64,000 bases of DNA. It comes from Ficedula albicollis (Eukaryota; Chordata; Aves; Passeriformes; Muscicapidae). The translations under genes were made by a program, and so were the position numbers. The stretch spans positions 6,246,882-6,310,881 of the forward strand of contig NC_021677.1 of NCBI RefSeq assembly GCF_000247815.1, written 5' to 3'. The notes beneath the pieces were generated by a model. That model saw nothing but the letters and a program-made list of their open reading frames with translations. It was not told where the DNA came from and searched no databases. Of this stretch, positions 48,126-63,998 are shown in pieces (position 1 is the stretch's first letter; each line of letters begins with the position of its first letter).

Positions 48126-48424
48126 GCACTAAAGAACTTTTCATTAGTTGGTTACTGGAACTAGAGTTTGATGTCAGGCCTTAATTTGTACAGTAAGATC
48201 ACTAAATTGAGATAAATATGTTAGTAAGACTTCTCATGTCAGCATGGGAAAAATGAGTATTCTTTTAAAATTAACAGTCTATTCCCAACCCATAAAAATG
48301 TTACAGTACATAGCTGTGATGAAGTGCTTTCGTGATCTGGGAAAAAAAAAACCAACCAAAAAACAGCAGGGGCCTTATTTTCCATTGTAAATAATCAAAC
48401 ATATCAAGCTAATGCCCTAATGGA

Positions 48425-48479
48425 GGGGGGGGGGGACCCCCCCCCCCCCCCCCCCCCCCCTGAAGGGGGGGGGGGGGGG
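48425..48479. repeat. G11-C24-G15 homopolymer block
   Basis: Eleven G, then A, then 24 C, then TGAA, then 15 G. G and C runs side by side could fold back on each other, but the block is more likely a small version of the base-calling artefact seen in the larger runs. Confidence 0.75.
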
Positions 48480-51373
48480 AAGTTCACTCTGCATGTATCT
48501 GCTATTTAGCAATAGAGAGTATTTTTTTAAATTTTTGAAATATATGAAATATCATCCATCAGCTTGCTAAATAGAGCATTTCTTTAACACTTTAGAGTGC
48601 TTCTTCAGCTTTCCAAAGAAAATAAGTAAGCCATGTTAAGTAAGCTGTACATGTTTATGGCCTACGTTTCGTTCATTTATAAGACAAAATGTCAAGTAAT
48701 TGGTTAAGGATCAGTGTCAATGTGAAATTACCCTCAACAGATATAGAATTAGACATCACTAAAAGGACCAGGAGAAGCAATTTTGCATTTCACAGGTTGC
48801 AAAAATATTTCTTTTTTTTACAGACATTAAACCCAGGGGCATCCCAGGAACTAAAGAACAAAACATTTGACAGAAGAGAGAAAGTAACAGACACAAAAAA
48901 TAGTTGTCTTTCTTGAAGGGGTACATACCGAAGAAGAGAAGAAATTATGATGATACATTAATAAGCAAGTGAAGCCAGAGACATAGTAAACAAAGAAATG
49001 GTATTTTGAATGGTATGGAATAAAAGTTTATTGTGTTTACAAGTTATTTCAGCTTAGGAACAATTATTAGGATAAAATGTTAGGGAAAGTTTCTACATTT
49101 CTTTACTGAGGAAGAGCAATTAATAACTTGGTCATTCAAACACATACCATTAGAAACAGAGCAAAGTGAAATGTCAACTTATGGGATCTATCTTTATTTT
49201 ATAAAGTGCTATTATCATATAAGAAATTACTAGGAGATAATAGTGTCCACAGGGAAAAGTGGGGTACATGAAAATGATTGAAATATTAGGTTTTTTTCCT
49301 GAGTGCAGATTAGCTTTGGGAATGGCCAAAATCAAGGGGTTAACTTTTGAATTTTTGCTGAAGTTATACTCAAACAGGAAAATTATCATCTGTGGACTTA
49401 GGAGTGGAGGGCTCTGTAAGGAAACTATGGAGTCTGAACACTGAGTGTATTAAATAGAATCTTTTTCTCCTTAAGAATAAATATCACTGTTTTTTTTCTA
49501 TTGCAGTGCATAGTGCTTGCAGAAAGCAAAAGTTTACACTTTTTTGAGTCTTTCTTTTAGTACATCAGATAAAATGCAGCCTCTTGTGCACAGTAGTTTG
49601 TGACTCTTCCAAGACAGCTCCCACTGATTTTAGCAACAATCTTTTCTTCTTGTCAGGAAGAAAATGGGATAAAACAAGCAAATCACTATAAAAAATCCAG
49701 CTGATTGTTGTTCTCTTAGATAACAATAAATTATTGTTCATACAAAGCCTGAGAACCAGTGAGTAACACAATCTTGAGAATACAATGGGGATGAAAAGTG
49801 TGAAAGATGATATACTGTATGAAACATTATTTTTGTATGGAACATGACTGTGTTTTGAGTATTTGTCACAACATGAGTTTGGCTGCAAATTTGCATTGTT
49901 TTGTCAGATTTATCCCACGTAAAGAATCACAAACAGACTGGTGAATACTGAGCAGTGTGCAATGCAAGTTAGAAGTGGCACTTTAAAACCAGTTTACTGC
50001 ACTGAAATACCAAGTCAAAGAAAAAAGGCTGAGGCATGAAATAACAAAGAAAACACAAGATTAACCATAAAATTACCAGTTCTTCATTGTGTTTCATATT
50101 TTACAGGTGTTCTGGGTTAGTTCTTGACAACCCAGTGTCAGTATTATGGTATGTCCATATTCCCCTTTTCTGTAAAATGATGAATCTGTATCGTAGATGT
50201 TTATCTCATATACAAAAATAAATATGTAAATATATATATGTACATATACAATAATTATTTTTACCTGCTTATGAGATTTGCAAGGAAAAATTACCCAGAG
50301 ATGCATGCACTCTGGGTCTTTTTCAAACCTCATGTTCATATAATAATCATTCTCCTATGAAGTGATTTGTCTGATTAAAGATCACTTCTATCAAAAGTGC
50401 TTTATGTTCCACCTGAGTTTTCAGAGTTTCAGTCATGTCCGTGTAGGTAATTCTGCTTTCAAAGGGATGAAATTTCCTGTTCACACTGCATAAAGATAGG
50501 AGCCTGATGGTTGGTTAGTCAGAAGGGGGACAGATTTTCCAAAAGAAAGCAAAAGAGACTGAGTCATCACTTCTGATAGCAGAGGAGTTAGTGAAGCAGA
50601 AACAAAGGATGAAGCATGGAATAATGTGTAAGACTAATTGAGACCATTGCTATGCTTCATTTCTATGATTTTGCCTCTTCAGCAGATATTTTAAAAGTTG
50701 CTAGTGAAATTTTTAGTTGGTTCAAACTTTTAAGAAGAAGAAAATAGTTATCCTAAGAAACTTCTTATACCCCATAGGCTCTAAAGTGATAGAGATGGGA
50801 GTGACCTCTGGTCTGCTTTTGACCACTAATCTTAGATGCTACAAATCAGAATATCCCTGCTCATGGATTTTTTTTTAAATATACTATGCTAGAAACAGAA
50901 TATAATCATAAAAACATTAGTTGCTTTCCTCATATATGCAACTCAGATGGAGACACATTCAATTTTTTTAAAAGGATTCAACAAAATCAAGAGTTGAAAA
51001 TGTTTTCTAGACCATTTCTAGGTACTGTTGTGGATATATAACATTTTCTTGAACAGTATCTCAAACTTTGGCTTCCATTTGTACAGGAGGTATGTCTTTC
51101 TTTGTCTTTTCTTTTCTTTTGGGGTTTATTTCCTACTCAGAAATTAGTGATTTTCAAAGTTCAATTTTTTTAGTTTTCAAGTGTCTGCACTAACAGCATA
51201 AAAATAATATTAATTAAAGTTCAGCAGCAACTCACAGAGTACTGAATTATACAACATGCTCATAAAAAGGTTAATTGAAAAGTGGTTTTTGCAAATAATT
51301 TCTCTGAACTCTAGCACCATATGTATCACAAGCAGCAGGCAGCTGTTGGATTTGAATGACAGTACCTTTGCAG
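48480..51373. other. Unrecognised AT-rich sequence
   Basis: No gene or repeat, apart from a short (AT)n stretch at about 50229-50250. Confidence 0.45.
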
Positions 51374-52465
51374 GAGAAAGGAAACACCTAGTCCTACTGT
51401 TGGTGCTATGATGATCATCTGCCCTGGAGAGGTAAAGATCAGCAAGACCTTTCTGTCCTGGCATCTTTTATGTGAGAGCATTCCTTGAACGTGGTCAATA
51501 TTGGAGGTGGTATCCAAATTTTGGTGGTGGGCTCTTGAAAGTGGATGATGATGCTTTTAAATGGGAAAGTGTTGAAGTTTAGCACCAGCCAGCCACCAAG
51601 TCCCACACAGCCTCTTGCTCACTCCCCCACCAGTAGGATTAGGGAGAGAATCAAGAGAGAAAAATCCAGAAAACCCATGGGATGAGATAAAGGTAGTTTA
51701 GTAGGGAAAGCATAAACCCCACAAGCAAGCAAAGTGAAAGAAGGAATTAACTGCTTCCTATGGGAAGGCAGGTGTTCAGCTATCCCAGGAGAGCAGGGCC
51801 CCATCACATACAATGGTTACTTGAGAAGACAAATTCCATCATTCCAAATATCACCCCCACACTCCTTCTTTCCCCTACTTTATATCCAGAGCGTGATATC
51901 ACTTAGAAATATCCCTTTGGTCAGTTTGGGTCACCTGTCCCAGCTGTGTACCCTCCCACCCTCCCATGCAACCCCAACTCCCTTGCTGGCCTGGCAGTAC
52001 TAAAAGTAGAAAAAACCACAAAAAGTAGCAAAAGGCTGTATGTAACAGAACAAACCCATGTCTACTATCGTCATTGTGCTCATCACAAATCCAAAACAGA
52101 CCCTCACCGGCCACTGTAAAGAAAATAAACTGCACTCCAGTCAGAAACAGCACAGGAGAGCAGCACTTAGCCCCAAAGTTTTAGGTGCAGTTTATAGGCT
52201 GCCCTGGGGCAGGTGAAGGCCAGCAAGACCTTTCTGCCCCGGCACCTTTTTTGCGAGAGCAATTCTTATATGTATTCAATATTTGAGGTGGCATCAAAAT
52301 TTCAGTGGTGGGCACCTGAAGGAGGATCACAGGGCTCTTACCTGTGAAGGAAAGCACCTAGGCCTAGTGGTTCAGGTGCAAATGATTTGCTGCATGGGGA
52401 GGTAATAACCAGCAACAGCTCACTGTTTAGACATCTTTTGTGTTGGAACTGTCCATTCCATCTGT
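51374..52465. repeat. Degenerate tandem repeat, about 190-bp units, split by LTR J
   Basis: Three diverged units can be aligned: about 51374-51569, 52155-52340 and 52341-52465 (partial). Shared landmarks are a 'gaaggaaagcacctag'-type start, 'ccagcaagacctttctg', 'catcttttatgtgagagca' and 'ggtggtggg'. LTR J lies exactly at the border of units 1 and 2, so the array was continuous before it arrived. I do not recognise the unit. Confidence 0.75.
51570..52154 (-). mobile_element. ERVL-like LTR J
   Basis: A 585-bp LTR on the minus strand, with ends TG...CA. Its plus-strand text ('caccaagtcccacacagcc', 'cactcccccaccagtaggat', 'atatccctttggtcagtttggg', 'atcacaaatccaaaacag') agrees in order with an abundant avian ERVL-type LTR I know. 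Flanks are ggaaag (51564-51569) and ggagag (52155-52160), a 6-bp match with one change. The minus strand carries a TATA-like ggatataaag near 51880. Confidence 0.85.
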
Positions 52466-53639
52466 GCATTTTCGGTTTTTGAGCTTGGTTCTCCCTTTCT
52501 GTGAGAAGCAAAGGACACAGCCACGTGATTAAAATCATAGGAAGGAAAAATTTGAGCACCAGAAACAGGAGAGTAATGTCTTCAAGAAAACATTGCTCTT
52601 CTTTCGAAAATAATTGGCTCCTTCTTATCAGACACCCTCTTAATGAACTGAAGGGTAAAGGAAGGCAAGGCATTTTGCAATATGACAGCTGCCTAAAGGG
52701 TTTTAATCTGGATTAAGTCACATTTACTGGGTAAGATGAGGTAGGAATCTAACCTTCTCCTACTAAAAACACACTGTATCCTGAAGCAGTATATCTATCT
52801 TTCTCCACTCAGGGCATTTTGGGGGTGGTGAGGAATTGAGGAATAAATGGAAGCAAAATGGGGGAAAAGCTGATTACTTGCCACATTCCAAATGCTCTCA
52901 GACATACACGGTGGGTGTTGAGGCAGAAAATAGCTATATATTCATTCATTGCTTTTCTGCCATCTGTCCATCTATGAACTTACCAGAGGCAGGTTAAAGT
53001 GCAGGATCAATCAAGATTTAAAAAAGGCACAGCACAAAAATACACATGCTGTCATGTGCAAAATGAAGGAGTTAACAGGCAATCTGTCTGAAAAAAATTA
53101 ACCTAATTCTTGGACCCAAACCAAAGAGATCTTTCTTAATTCCTAATTTTTTTGGTGAACTTTCATATTTTTTTCTTTTTACGTGGTGGGTAGTAACCAG
53201 TTGTGCTAGAAATAAAGGAAAATATTTCAGGAAACCTCTAACTCTACTTAGAAGTCTGGTTTGTCTTCCTTTTGGAGAGAAAAGAGAAAAAGGAATGGGT
53301 CTACTACTATCATCTCCAAGTGGATATGCAACTGGATGTCCAATTTAAAAAAAAACTACAAAAGAAAAAGTCATCAGAGGAACACAATAACAAGTCAAGA
53401 ATGACATACTAGGAAGAGCTTTAAATTTATATTGCTTTAAGCTATTTCAGTACCTCATCTCAGAAACTGACACTCAGCCGGCACAACAGAACAGATCCTA
53501 TCTTTCTCTCCCCGATTACTTTCAGTGGGACAAACTTTCATTGTGAAACAGTTGAAAATTGCAAAAACAAGTTTCGCATGAGATACAAATACTTCAGTAG
53601 GTTAATGCAGAACCCCAGGGAACTGCCAAATAAATATCA
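52466..53639. other. Unrecognised sequence
   Basis: No gene or repeat was recognised. Confidence 0.45.
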
Positions 53640-54140
53640 ATCTCCATGTCCTGGAAAGAGAGATGAGGAGTTGTCTAAAGGGTATTTAAGTCATGGGGAC
53701 AAAAAGGGTTTCTCCCCCACAGTTCTTTGCCCCTCTATATTAATGTACCCCAGCTATGTCATCCCTAATGCCTGCCCCATTTCTGGAAAGTTCTCCTTTC
53801 CCTGCTTACCTATTGGCCCAAATTTGCTGCAGTGTTCCATCCCTGTTTCCTTGTTGGTTGTTGCCCTTTGCCCCACCTTTGTACCGCCCCTGTGCTCTCA
53901 GCCCATTGGACCCTCAAGTTCTACTCCACCCCCTCTTGCCTTGTACTTAAACCTTGACCCACCTTTGTTCTGGGTCTTATGTTCCTGGACCTATTTGTTG
54001 TGTGGTTGTATTTAACCTCATTGGAACTCCATATGGAAGACCCGTCTTGATTTTTTTCCGTCAGCTCTTTCCTGCTAGTTGTGACTGTTGGGCTCAGTGC
54101 ATGTTCATGTGCCTTCCTGACCACCTTCTACTAAAGGTAC
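53640..54140 (+). mobile_element. LTR related to family B
   Basis: The pyrimidine-rich U3 with two attgg boxes, 'cagtgttccatccc', 'ctactccaccccctc' and 'cttgtacttaaacc' parallels family B (46800-47020) in order and spacing, but at clear divergence. No duplication was found, so the limits are approximate. Short reading frames here are by-products of the LTR. Confidence 0.65.
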
Positions 54141-55489
54141 TTTTCAGGAAGGTAGTGGCACTTCACCATCTAATGCACGCCACTACAGATCAAACTGAAA
54201 TCCTCACTTCCATCTTGGCCTTAAATGTTTTTTGCTTCTTAAAAATCCTTTATTTCAACAAGGACTCTGCAAAGTGGGAGTAAGAGTATGAGCAAAAATT
54301 GACAGTGCTAAATGAATATGCAAAGGATGTCTTAATGCTAGAAATTATCTTTCAGATTTGTTATGTTAACTGTTTGTCTACAATTATGTCTACTCTATTT
54401 TGTCCTTACATGGAAATTTGCTTCTTACACGATTTCTCATTTCCCAGGAGCTCTCATTAAGGGTTGATACCATTTGCTCAAATTCTGTTTATTTAGTGTA
54501 TCAAAAAGTCATCTCCTTTTGGAATAAAATGCAATTTTATAGTTAGAAACTCTTGCTTATTTTCTCTGCTGTGTTTCTGCACTTTTCTAACTTGTATATT
54601 GTTCCCAAAAGTAAAAATTTATGACGCATAAGTAAAATTGGAAAGAAAGAAAACTTGTTCCAGATTTGTCTCCCAGTTTTTTATCCTCTACTGTATAGCT
54701 TGTATTTTCTTTTGAATTATTGCTAAAATTTGTCTCCAAAGTGAGAATTTTACAGAAGTGCCTTTCTTCCACTAGTAAAGATCAAGCAGACCAATAATGA
54801 AACTAAGCTTCGTACATTCTTCAAGTGTATCTTCATCTTTTCTATCAACACTTTTGGACAGTTTGAATGTTCTATCTCCTCTAATTTAATATTTTTGCCA
54901 CTTACTATTTATACTCTGGTGTCATCTGCAAAACCCAGCATAGCCTGTCTATTCTACCGTGCTAGTGTTATGTGTGGGAAGTGATCAACATGTGGAAATT
55001 ACAGTAGTCAGGATTGATGTCACTGACTAAGGGTTGTAAATGTAGGTCAAAAATATGTCTTTTTAATTACAATTCATTATGCAATCCACCAAACTGCATT
55101 CCCTCTATGATGATCTCACTTTAAAGTTGTCTTTTTCTCCGTAATTAAGGACTTGCCTTTAAATCCAAACTCAAGTTTTACAGTTGCCTGTGAACAGTCA
55201 CTTGTTCTAGTGACTGTTGTTTCCTCCTTTCCCTCCCCTGTTGCTGCTTTGTGATTTCTCTTATGCAGATCCATGTCCTTTCAGCATTTAAATATATCTG
55301 CTTATCTATCAGTTGATTGATTCAGGAATGCAAAAGGGGTTTGCATTTATGGACACTTATGATGTGAAAAAGGGTAAGAATAGAGGAGATGTTGCCCTCT
55401 GGTTTAAACCCAGAAGAACAAAAAAACCTAAGCCTCTGTGTATAAAACAGAAGGAACTTTGAAGGTTCAAAATACACCCAGAAACAAGA
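54141..55489. other. Unrecognised AT-rich sequence
   Basis: No gene or repeat was recognised. Confidence 0.45.
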
Positions 55490-56045
55490 TTAAACCAAAC
55501 AAGGCCAGATATTGGTGCCAAAATTTTGATGTATTTTATTTAGCAGTATAAGAGGCAAAGAGAAATAAAGAGAAAAGAAGGAATGAAAGAGATTGAGAAG
55601 GAGAAAGAAGCATGCTTGGGGGATGGGGAGATGGGGAGAATGAAAGGGTTAGAGGGAAGCATATCGCCCATCTGAGGGTCCCAGTGATGTCTTGTTACTC
55701 CCCTCAATCTGGACTTGGTGGTGAGGGTTCCCTGCTGCCCCTGCCATGCCGCCACATATGAAAGATTATAGAATACTGTGTATTAATGTACACTTTGGGC
55801 AGGTGGAAATGCCCATGTGCTTCACTTGCAGGAGGCCAGTTTGACACTGTCCCTTGCAACACTGAGGCTCTGTTGCATCATCTCTGGTGCAGGGTCCCCA
55901 TTTGTGGGGGGGCCTTGTCACCTCCTTCTGCTGTGGATGAGCTTCTTCTCTGGGTGAAAGGCCCTTCAGCTGGGCTCCTCTGCATATTGGAGAGGGCAAT
56001 TTACTGGTGTCAGTGTTACTCCAAACAGCTGGAGACACACTTCTG
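55490..56045 (-). mobile_element. Interspersed repeat, probably ERV-derived
   Basis: 'ggtgccaaaattttgatg', then 'tattttatttagcag' (AATAAA on the minus strand near 55535), a long purine tract (55550-55660), and a GC-richer block at 55800-56030 resemble an avian ERV-linked repeat I recall. Ends and class are not resolved. The 86-90 codon frames at 55766-56046 overlap each other on both strands and are not treated as genes. Confidence 0.45.
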
Positions 56046-57740
56046 ACAAATGTAGAAACAGAGAGAAACAGATGAGGCTCATATGAGAGAGAGGAAAATC
56101 AAAATTAATAGCCAAAGGAAGTTTCCACACCTTTTTATAGGCAAGAAAATTACACAATTTAATGTTTATAACTATATGTACATATATGTGTGTGTGTGTG
56201 TAGGTATTTTAATGATGGTCATCTTTCTTTTAGAATTATGTTGAGACAACTCATTTTTTTCCCAGTGGATAGCATGAGTTAGTCACATATTTCTTTGTTC
56301 TTTAAAGCTCACATGGTCTCCTACCTAGTAGGATTCATACTAGCAGTTGAGATTTGAAGCTTATTTCCTTTAAGTCCTCTGCATATTAACTGAATAATAT
56401 TGCAGCTAAGTACTGAGGATTAGATTTTCTTCTAGTGGTCTAAATTTTAAAGTGGAAGCCAGCTTCACTAAAAAATACAGCTGAAGGTAGCTGTATTATG
56501 TATATGGATTGAGAACCTGTTAAATCTCAACTGATTTTTTTGTTCTCCCAGTTTGTGCAGAAACTGTATTTTAAAACTTGTTTGTGTAATGTCACATTGC
56601 TTTCTGCTATGTCCTAAAGGAAGGTTTTTATGATAGCAATGCAGAACAGGTTGAACAGCTTATGGGGTCTGTATTTTGTGTGTAGATGTTAAGTCAGAGA
56701 TATTTGGTTCAAGACAAATATCCACTTATTTGGGTGGATGAGGTCTGAGACTTGATAGGGGGCTTGCATGGCACTACTAAGATAATGTACACTTCCCTGT
56801 CATTGGAGAAAAGCTACTTGCACAAATAAATTCTTTAATCAGAACTTCTTAAATATGGAAGAAATTCACAGTGGAATTATTAGCTGCACGGATGTAAGAT
56901 GAATGTATATGCCTTTACTCTTTCAGTGTTCATCTCGAGAGCTCAAAACTCCACCAGTTCAGCCTGTTGTTGGTGCTCAGCTCAACTGTCTCTAAATGTA
57001 TCTAGTTACAATTGGTTTGAGCAATCTTTTGGGGGCCACCAGCTTTTGGGAAGACAATTTTGTTCTGATCCCATTGATCCCCTCCCCACTGAAGGAAGCA
57101 TTCCTGTTTATGATAGTTATCACCTGTTTTGTAAGTGGATTTAATGTGAGGGGTTTTTTTTCCATAATGGGAATATAAATACAGTATGCCATTTAGCTGA
57201 AGGACAGATGATCTTCGAAGCTTCTGAGAGAATGGATCCTAGGAAGTTCTTATGTGGCTGTAATGGAGAAATGGTGCCCACTTAAGAATTTTCTCAGAGA
57301 GGCTGCTGCTCAACTACCAGTGTTGTACTACTTCCCATTAAAAAATGTGTTTTATAAATTAAATAATGAGCACAAGATTATAAATTTTAAAACTGTACCC
57401 CAAACTTAATTGAAAAATTGTACCTAAGATGTGCTGCAGGATGCTGACAAAGTAATCTTTCTTAAGTCCTCTTTCTGTCATTGATTTGTCATCAGGTTTC
57501 TTTTTATTAGTCTCATAGCCAAAGATTATTTTTAACATACTTTTTTCTTTTACTCTTTTTCACTCCTAGATTCACCCATAAGCAAAGTGAGTGAAGTCAT
57601 GAATATGGGATATCAGGGAAAAACTTGAGCTCGTACTCCTTGTTTTAATTGTTGTATGTCAAACTATGATTAAGTGAGCAGATGAAAACAAAATTGCAGA
57701 CAAAAATTAAATTTCATTTGATTGTTCAAACTCTTCAAGT
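56046..57740. other. Unrecognised sequence with a (TG)n microsatellite
   Basis: A (TG)n run of seven to eight units lies at about 56186-56201. Otherwise no gene or repeat was recognised. Confidence 0.5.
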
Positions 57741-57790
57741 TTACCTTACTGCTTTATATTGTTTTATTTACCTTACTGCTTTATATTGTT
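57741..57790. repeat. Short tandem duplication, period 27 bp
   Basis: 'ttaccttactgctttatatt' occurs at 57741-57760 and again at 57768-57787, separated by gttttat. It contains the AATAAA (minus strand, 57763-57768) that could serve the candidate exon upstream. Confidence 0.9.
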
Positions 57791-58074
57791 ATCCTATACT
57801 TCTTGAGAAAGAAAAAACAGAAGCAGGTGGACTGTGTTTGTGAGAGAGAAGTTGTTTCAGAGAGTAAATTCAGATTCACTGACAGATCCTGAGGAGAGCT
57901 GCTCTCAGTTCTGTTTTCAATCCCTGGATGCAGGTGCAAGTCTCTACAAAACTAACAAGGAAGAGCCTGGTTTGTGGGCATCTTCTTACAACAAACCATG
58001 AAATGAATATGTTTAAATAATTAGAGTTTGAACCTTCCCCTTCATATTTTGTCCTTTTTCCTGTCTCTAAGGCA

Positions 58075-58310
58075 TTACAGCCAAGGTTTTCTGTGCCGAC
58101 ATTTCTTTCTATATCCTTGAGGATTTTCTTTTTTAATGTATTCATTAGCAAACTTAGCTCGGTCTGCAATACTGAAAATTTGTTCCATATTCCTTCTTAG
58201 TTTCAGCTTCTCTGTATATAAATTAAACAAGAAAATGTATGCCATGGACATTGTTACAACAAATTGGTGAAGTTCCTTGTGGTGGTAGTCCAACTGTGGA
58301 TCTGATTGAA
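58075..58310 (-). CDS. Candidate 3'-terminal coding exon, unrecognised protein
   Basis: On the minus strand a strong splice-acceptor pattern (pyrimidine tract ending tttgttttttag, AG at 58312-58311) is followed by an open frame of 77 codons ending in TAA at 58077-58075. The exon would begin in phase with two bases of a split codon. The peptide begins QSDPQLDYHHKEL, has a hydrophobic stretch (FVVTMSMAYIFLFNLY) and ends in a basic tail, YRKKCRHRKPWL. An AATAAA lies about 310 bp downstream (57763-57768). Length, acceptor, stop and polyadenylation signal together look like a real last exon, and no repeat overlaps it. I cannot name the protein and see no upstream exon in the window, where the earlier exons would lie above 58310. 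It could still be chance. Confidence 0.4.
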
Positions 58311-60026
58311 CTAAAAAACAAATGTAGAAGATTTTTATTTAGAGAAACACAGATCTTCAGTAATCAAAGACAAGAAAAATATGTGAAATCTTTGTAGCTG
58401 TGGAAGTTCAATGCTGGAAGTAATGGTGCTGATAAAATTATATTAACCATGCTTTTGCAAATAAATATTACCTTCTACATTTTCACCTGCTTTTAATAAA
58501 AACATTTGAGAATTAGGAAATTATAATGAAAAAGCACAAAGGCAGATTTCTGTCTATCTTAAAAAAAGAATACTATAGATCTGCAAAAGACATTCTGAGC
58601 ATTACCGAGTTCTGACCTCTTTTACCCTGTTGTTAGAAGTTGCTTCAGTATTGCAGAATGATTTCTCTAAAAGACATATAAAACAAAGTAAGTGTAACTT
58701 AATACATCTCATGTAGCTCAGTTTGCAAATGATTGAGGTGTAGGTCAAGCTCTGGGTGGGAGCCTGAGACATGAGACCATGAACTGCCAACCCTTTTGTT
58801 AGCAAAGGCTCACAAAGACCAGTGGCACCACCACACCAGACAGGTGGATGGACGCTGGGGGAGAGAGGCGTAGTGGGAGACTCTAAAAGAAGAGCTAGAC
58901 ATGCATGCAGTTATAATCCGAGGATATAAAAACCCAGGGATATTTTTGGTGGTGATCCTCCTCCTCAAAACCAGCTGAAGCTGCTTCTATATTACTGTGC
59001 CATGAATAGAGTGCTTTATGGAACTAGACATCTGAGACTATGCTATGGGAAACCTAGGCTGAACTGGTCAGGAAACCAGTTTGGCCTAGGTCTGACTGCA
59101 GGTAGGGCACCCGTCAGTTCGCTGAAGCTGACCACTGCAAAGGGACTTCAGTCCCAGAAGTGAAAGTCTCTGGTATTGGAATGCGGCTGCCAGACAGTTT
59201 TGTTGATGATGAGACTGGCAAGTTTCCTGAACATTAAAAAATCATGAGTGAGTAAAGTAATGTTTTCATTTATCTGATGTGCATCACTGTTTAACTGTAC
59301 AGATTTACAATTATATCTCATTAAAAGTAAGGACCTGTCCTATTTAACAAAGATCCATATACAATTTAAAACTGTAAGCTGTTTTCAGGTTCTAGCAGGG
59401 ACAGGTTGTTCTACTGTGTACCGTGTTCTCTACCTTATATGGAATATATGGAGAAGTTGAGGAAAGATTTTCAAGGGATTTGGTTCCTGGAAGTGGAATT
59501 TCAGTACTGAAATTTAGGTTTTATTACATTACCACTAGAACAGGAACAGAAACTAAGACCTTAATGCAATCTGAATATGAGCCATGAGGAGTCTTATTTG
59601 TTTCAATGAGTAGTAAACATGATAAAGGGCTGGGTTAATGTTATTGACATTTACTTTCCTTGATGACATTTCTCTTGGCAGAGAAAGCCACAGCTGTAGG
59701 GAAGAGTACACTCCACATTTCTGAACTTTTTATTTTGTTATCTGTAGGGAAAAAAGAGGCAACCACAATTTTTTTCCTGGTGTTTTGGTTTTTTTACTTT
59801 TTCTTCTGGACCTGTTGTGTTGCTTAGGGCCACTCAGGGTAAGGTTTTCCTTTGATTTGTGTTCAGGAGCAGAGGGGCACAGACAAGCCTTATCTTTGTA
59901 GAACACTAATTTACAAACTTGAATTCGTATCCCTGAAGAACTTAAAGGAAGATCACAGAGGAAAGAGCATATAGGGAAAAGAAAGACAAGAGGACAGCTT
60001 AAATTCTAGAGGGCAATAAAATGTGT
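58311..60026. other. Mostly unrecognised; possible LTR-like repeat at about 58800-59230
   Basis: At 58922-58931 there is a TATA-like 'ggatataaaaaccc', followed by 'actgcaggtagggcaccc' and 'gactggcaag' blocks that recall an avian interspersed repeat. No ends or duplication could be defined. Nothing else was recognised. Confidence 0.35.
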
Positions 60027-60500
60027 TGTCCTGGTTTGGACGATGGGTATCTGCCAATAAAGGCAGAAGTTTTCTTTTGAAATAGAGACCTTAATTCCAC
60101 TTCCCCCAAGTATTATAATTGTTTGAATCAAGGACTGTGAGGCAGAGATAAGGGAGTAGGAATAACAGCTCTTTTACTAATACATCTAACCGTACAAGCA
60201 GAAAACAGCAGCAGTTGTTAAAATTACCAACAAAACAGAACAGATAACTCGGTCCCAGTCCTTTCTTTAGCTGCAGGCACATGCTCTCTCTGCTCTCGGT
60301 CTCGGTGCTGCGGCCGGAACAAAGCCCGGCGGCTGCAGAGAAGAGGCGGGAGCGGAGGCGGGAGCGGCCACACTGGTCCTACCCCTTTTGTCTAGAGCCA
60401 TCAAAGGTCCCGGGTGTAACCCAGCCAGCTCCATTGGCATGATAAAGAGAAAAATTCTTTAAATTCACACAGTAATACAAAAAACACTCAAACCCCAACA
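60027..60500 (-). mobile_element. Family E 3' LTR of a minus-strand provirus
   Basis: A 474-bp LTR; its plus-strand text runs from TGTCCTGGTTTGG to CCCCAACA. It matches the solo LTR at 10957-11985 in reverse complement at both arms, while the GC-rich middle differs. To its right, on the minus strand, lie a polypurine-type tract (60503-60525) and, further upstream, pol (63918-63998). That order identifies this as the 3' LTR of an element read on the minus strand. The 5' LTR is outside the window, so the target-site duplication cannot be tested. Confidence 0.82.
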
Positions 60501-63917
<3,417 letters not shown>

Positions 63918-63998
63918 TTTGATGTGGGCGAAGGCTTGCTGCTGTTCAGGGACCCAGTGGAAATCGTTGTTCTTTTGGGTGACCAGGTAGAGAGGGCT
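63918..63998 (-). pseudogene. pol: Endogenous retrovirus pol fragment
   Basis: A 27-codon open frame on the minus strand, cut at both ends: on the right by the window edge and on the left by the adapter. It carries the pattern PLYLVT, then DFHW, then PEQQQAF and HIK, typical of the connection between reverse transcriptase and RNase H in endogenous retroviruses of gamma- and ERVL-like type. In a provirus this region is part of the polymerase that copies the RNA genome into DNA. What is here is far too short to function. Together with the polypurine tract and 3' LTR to the left it marks a minus-strand provirus. Whether the full element outside the window has intact pol cannot be judged. Confidence 0.85.
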
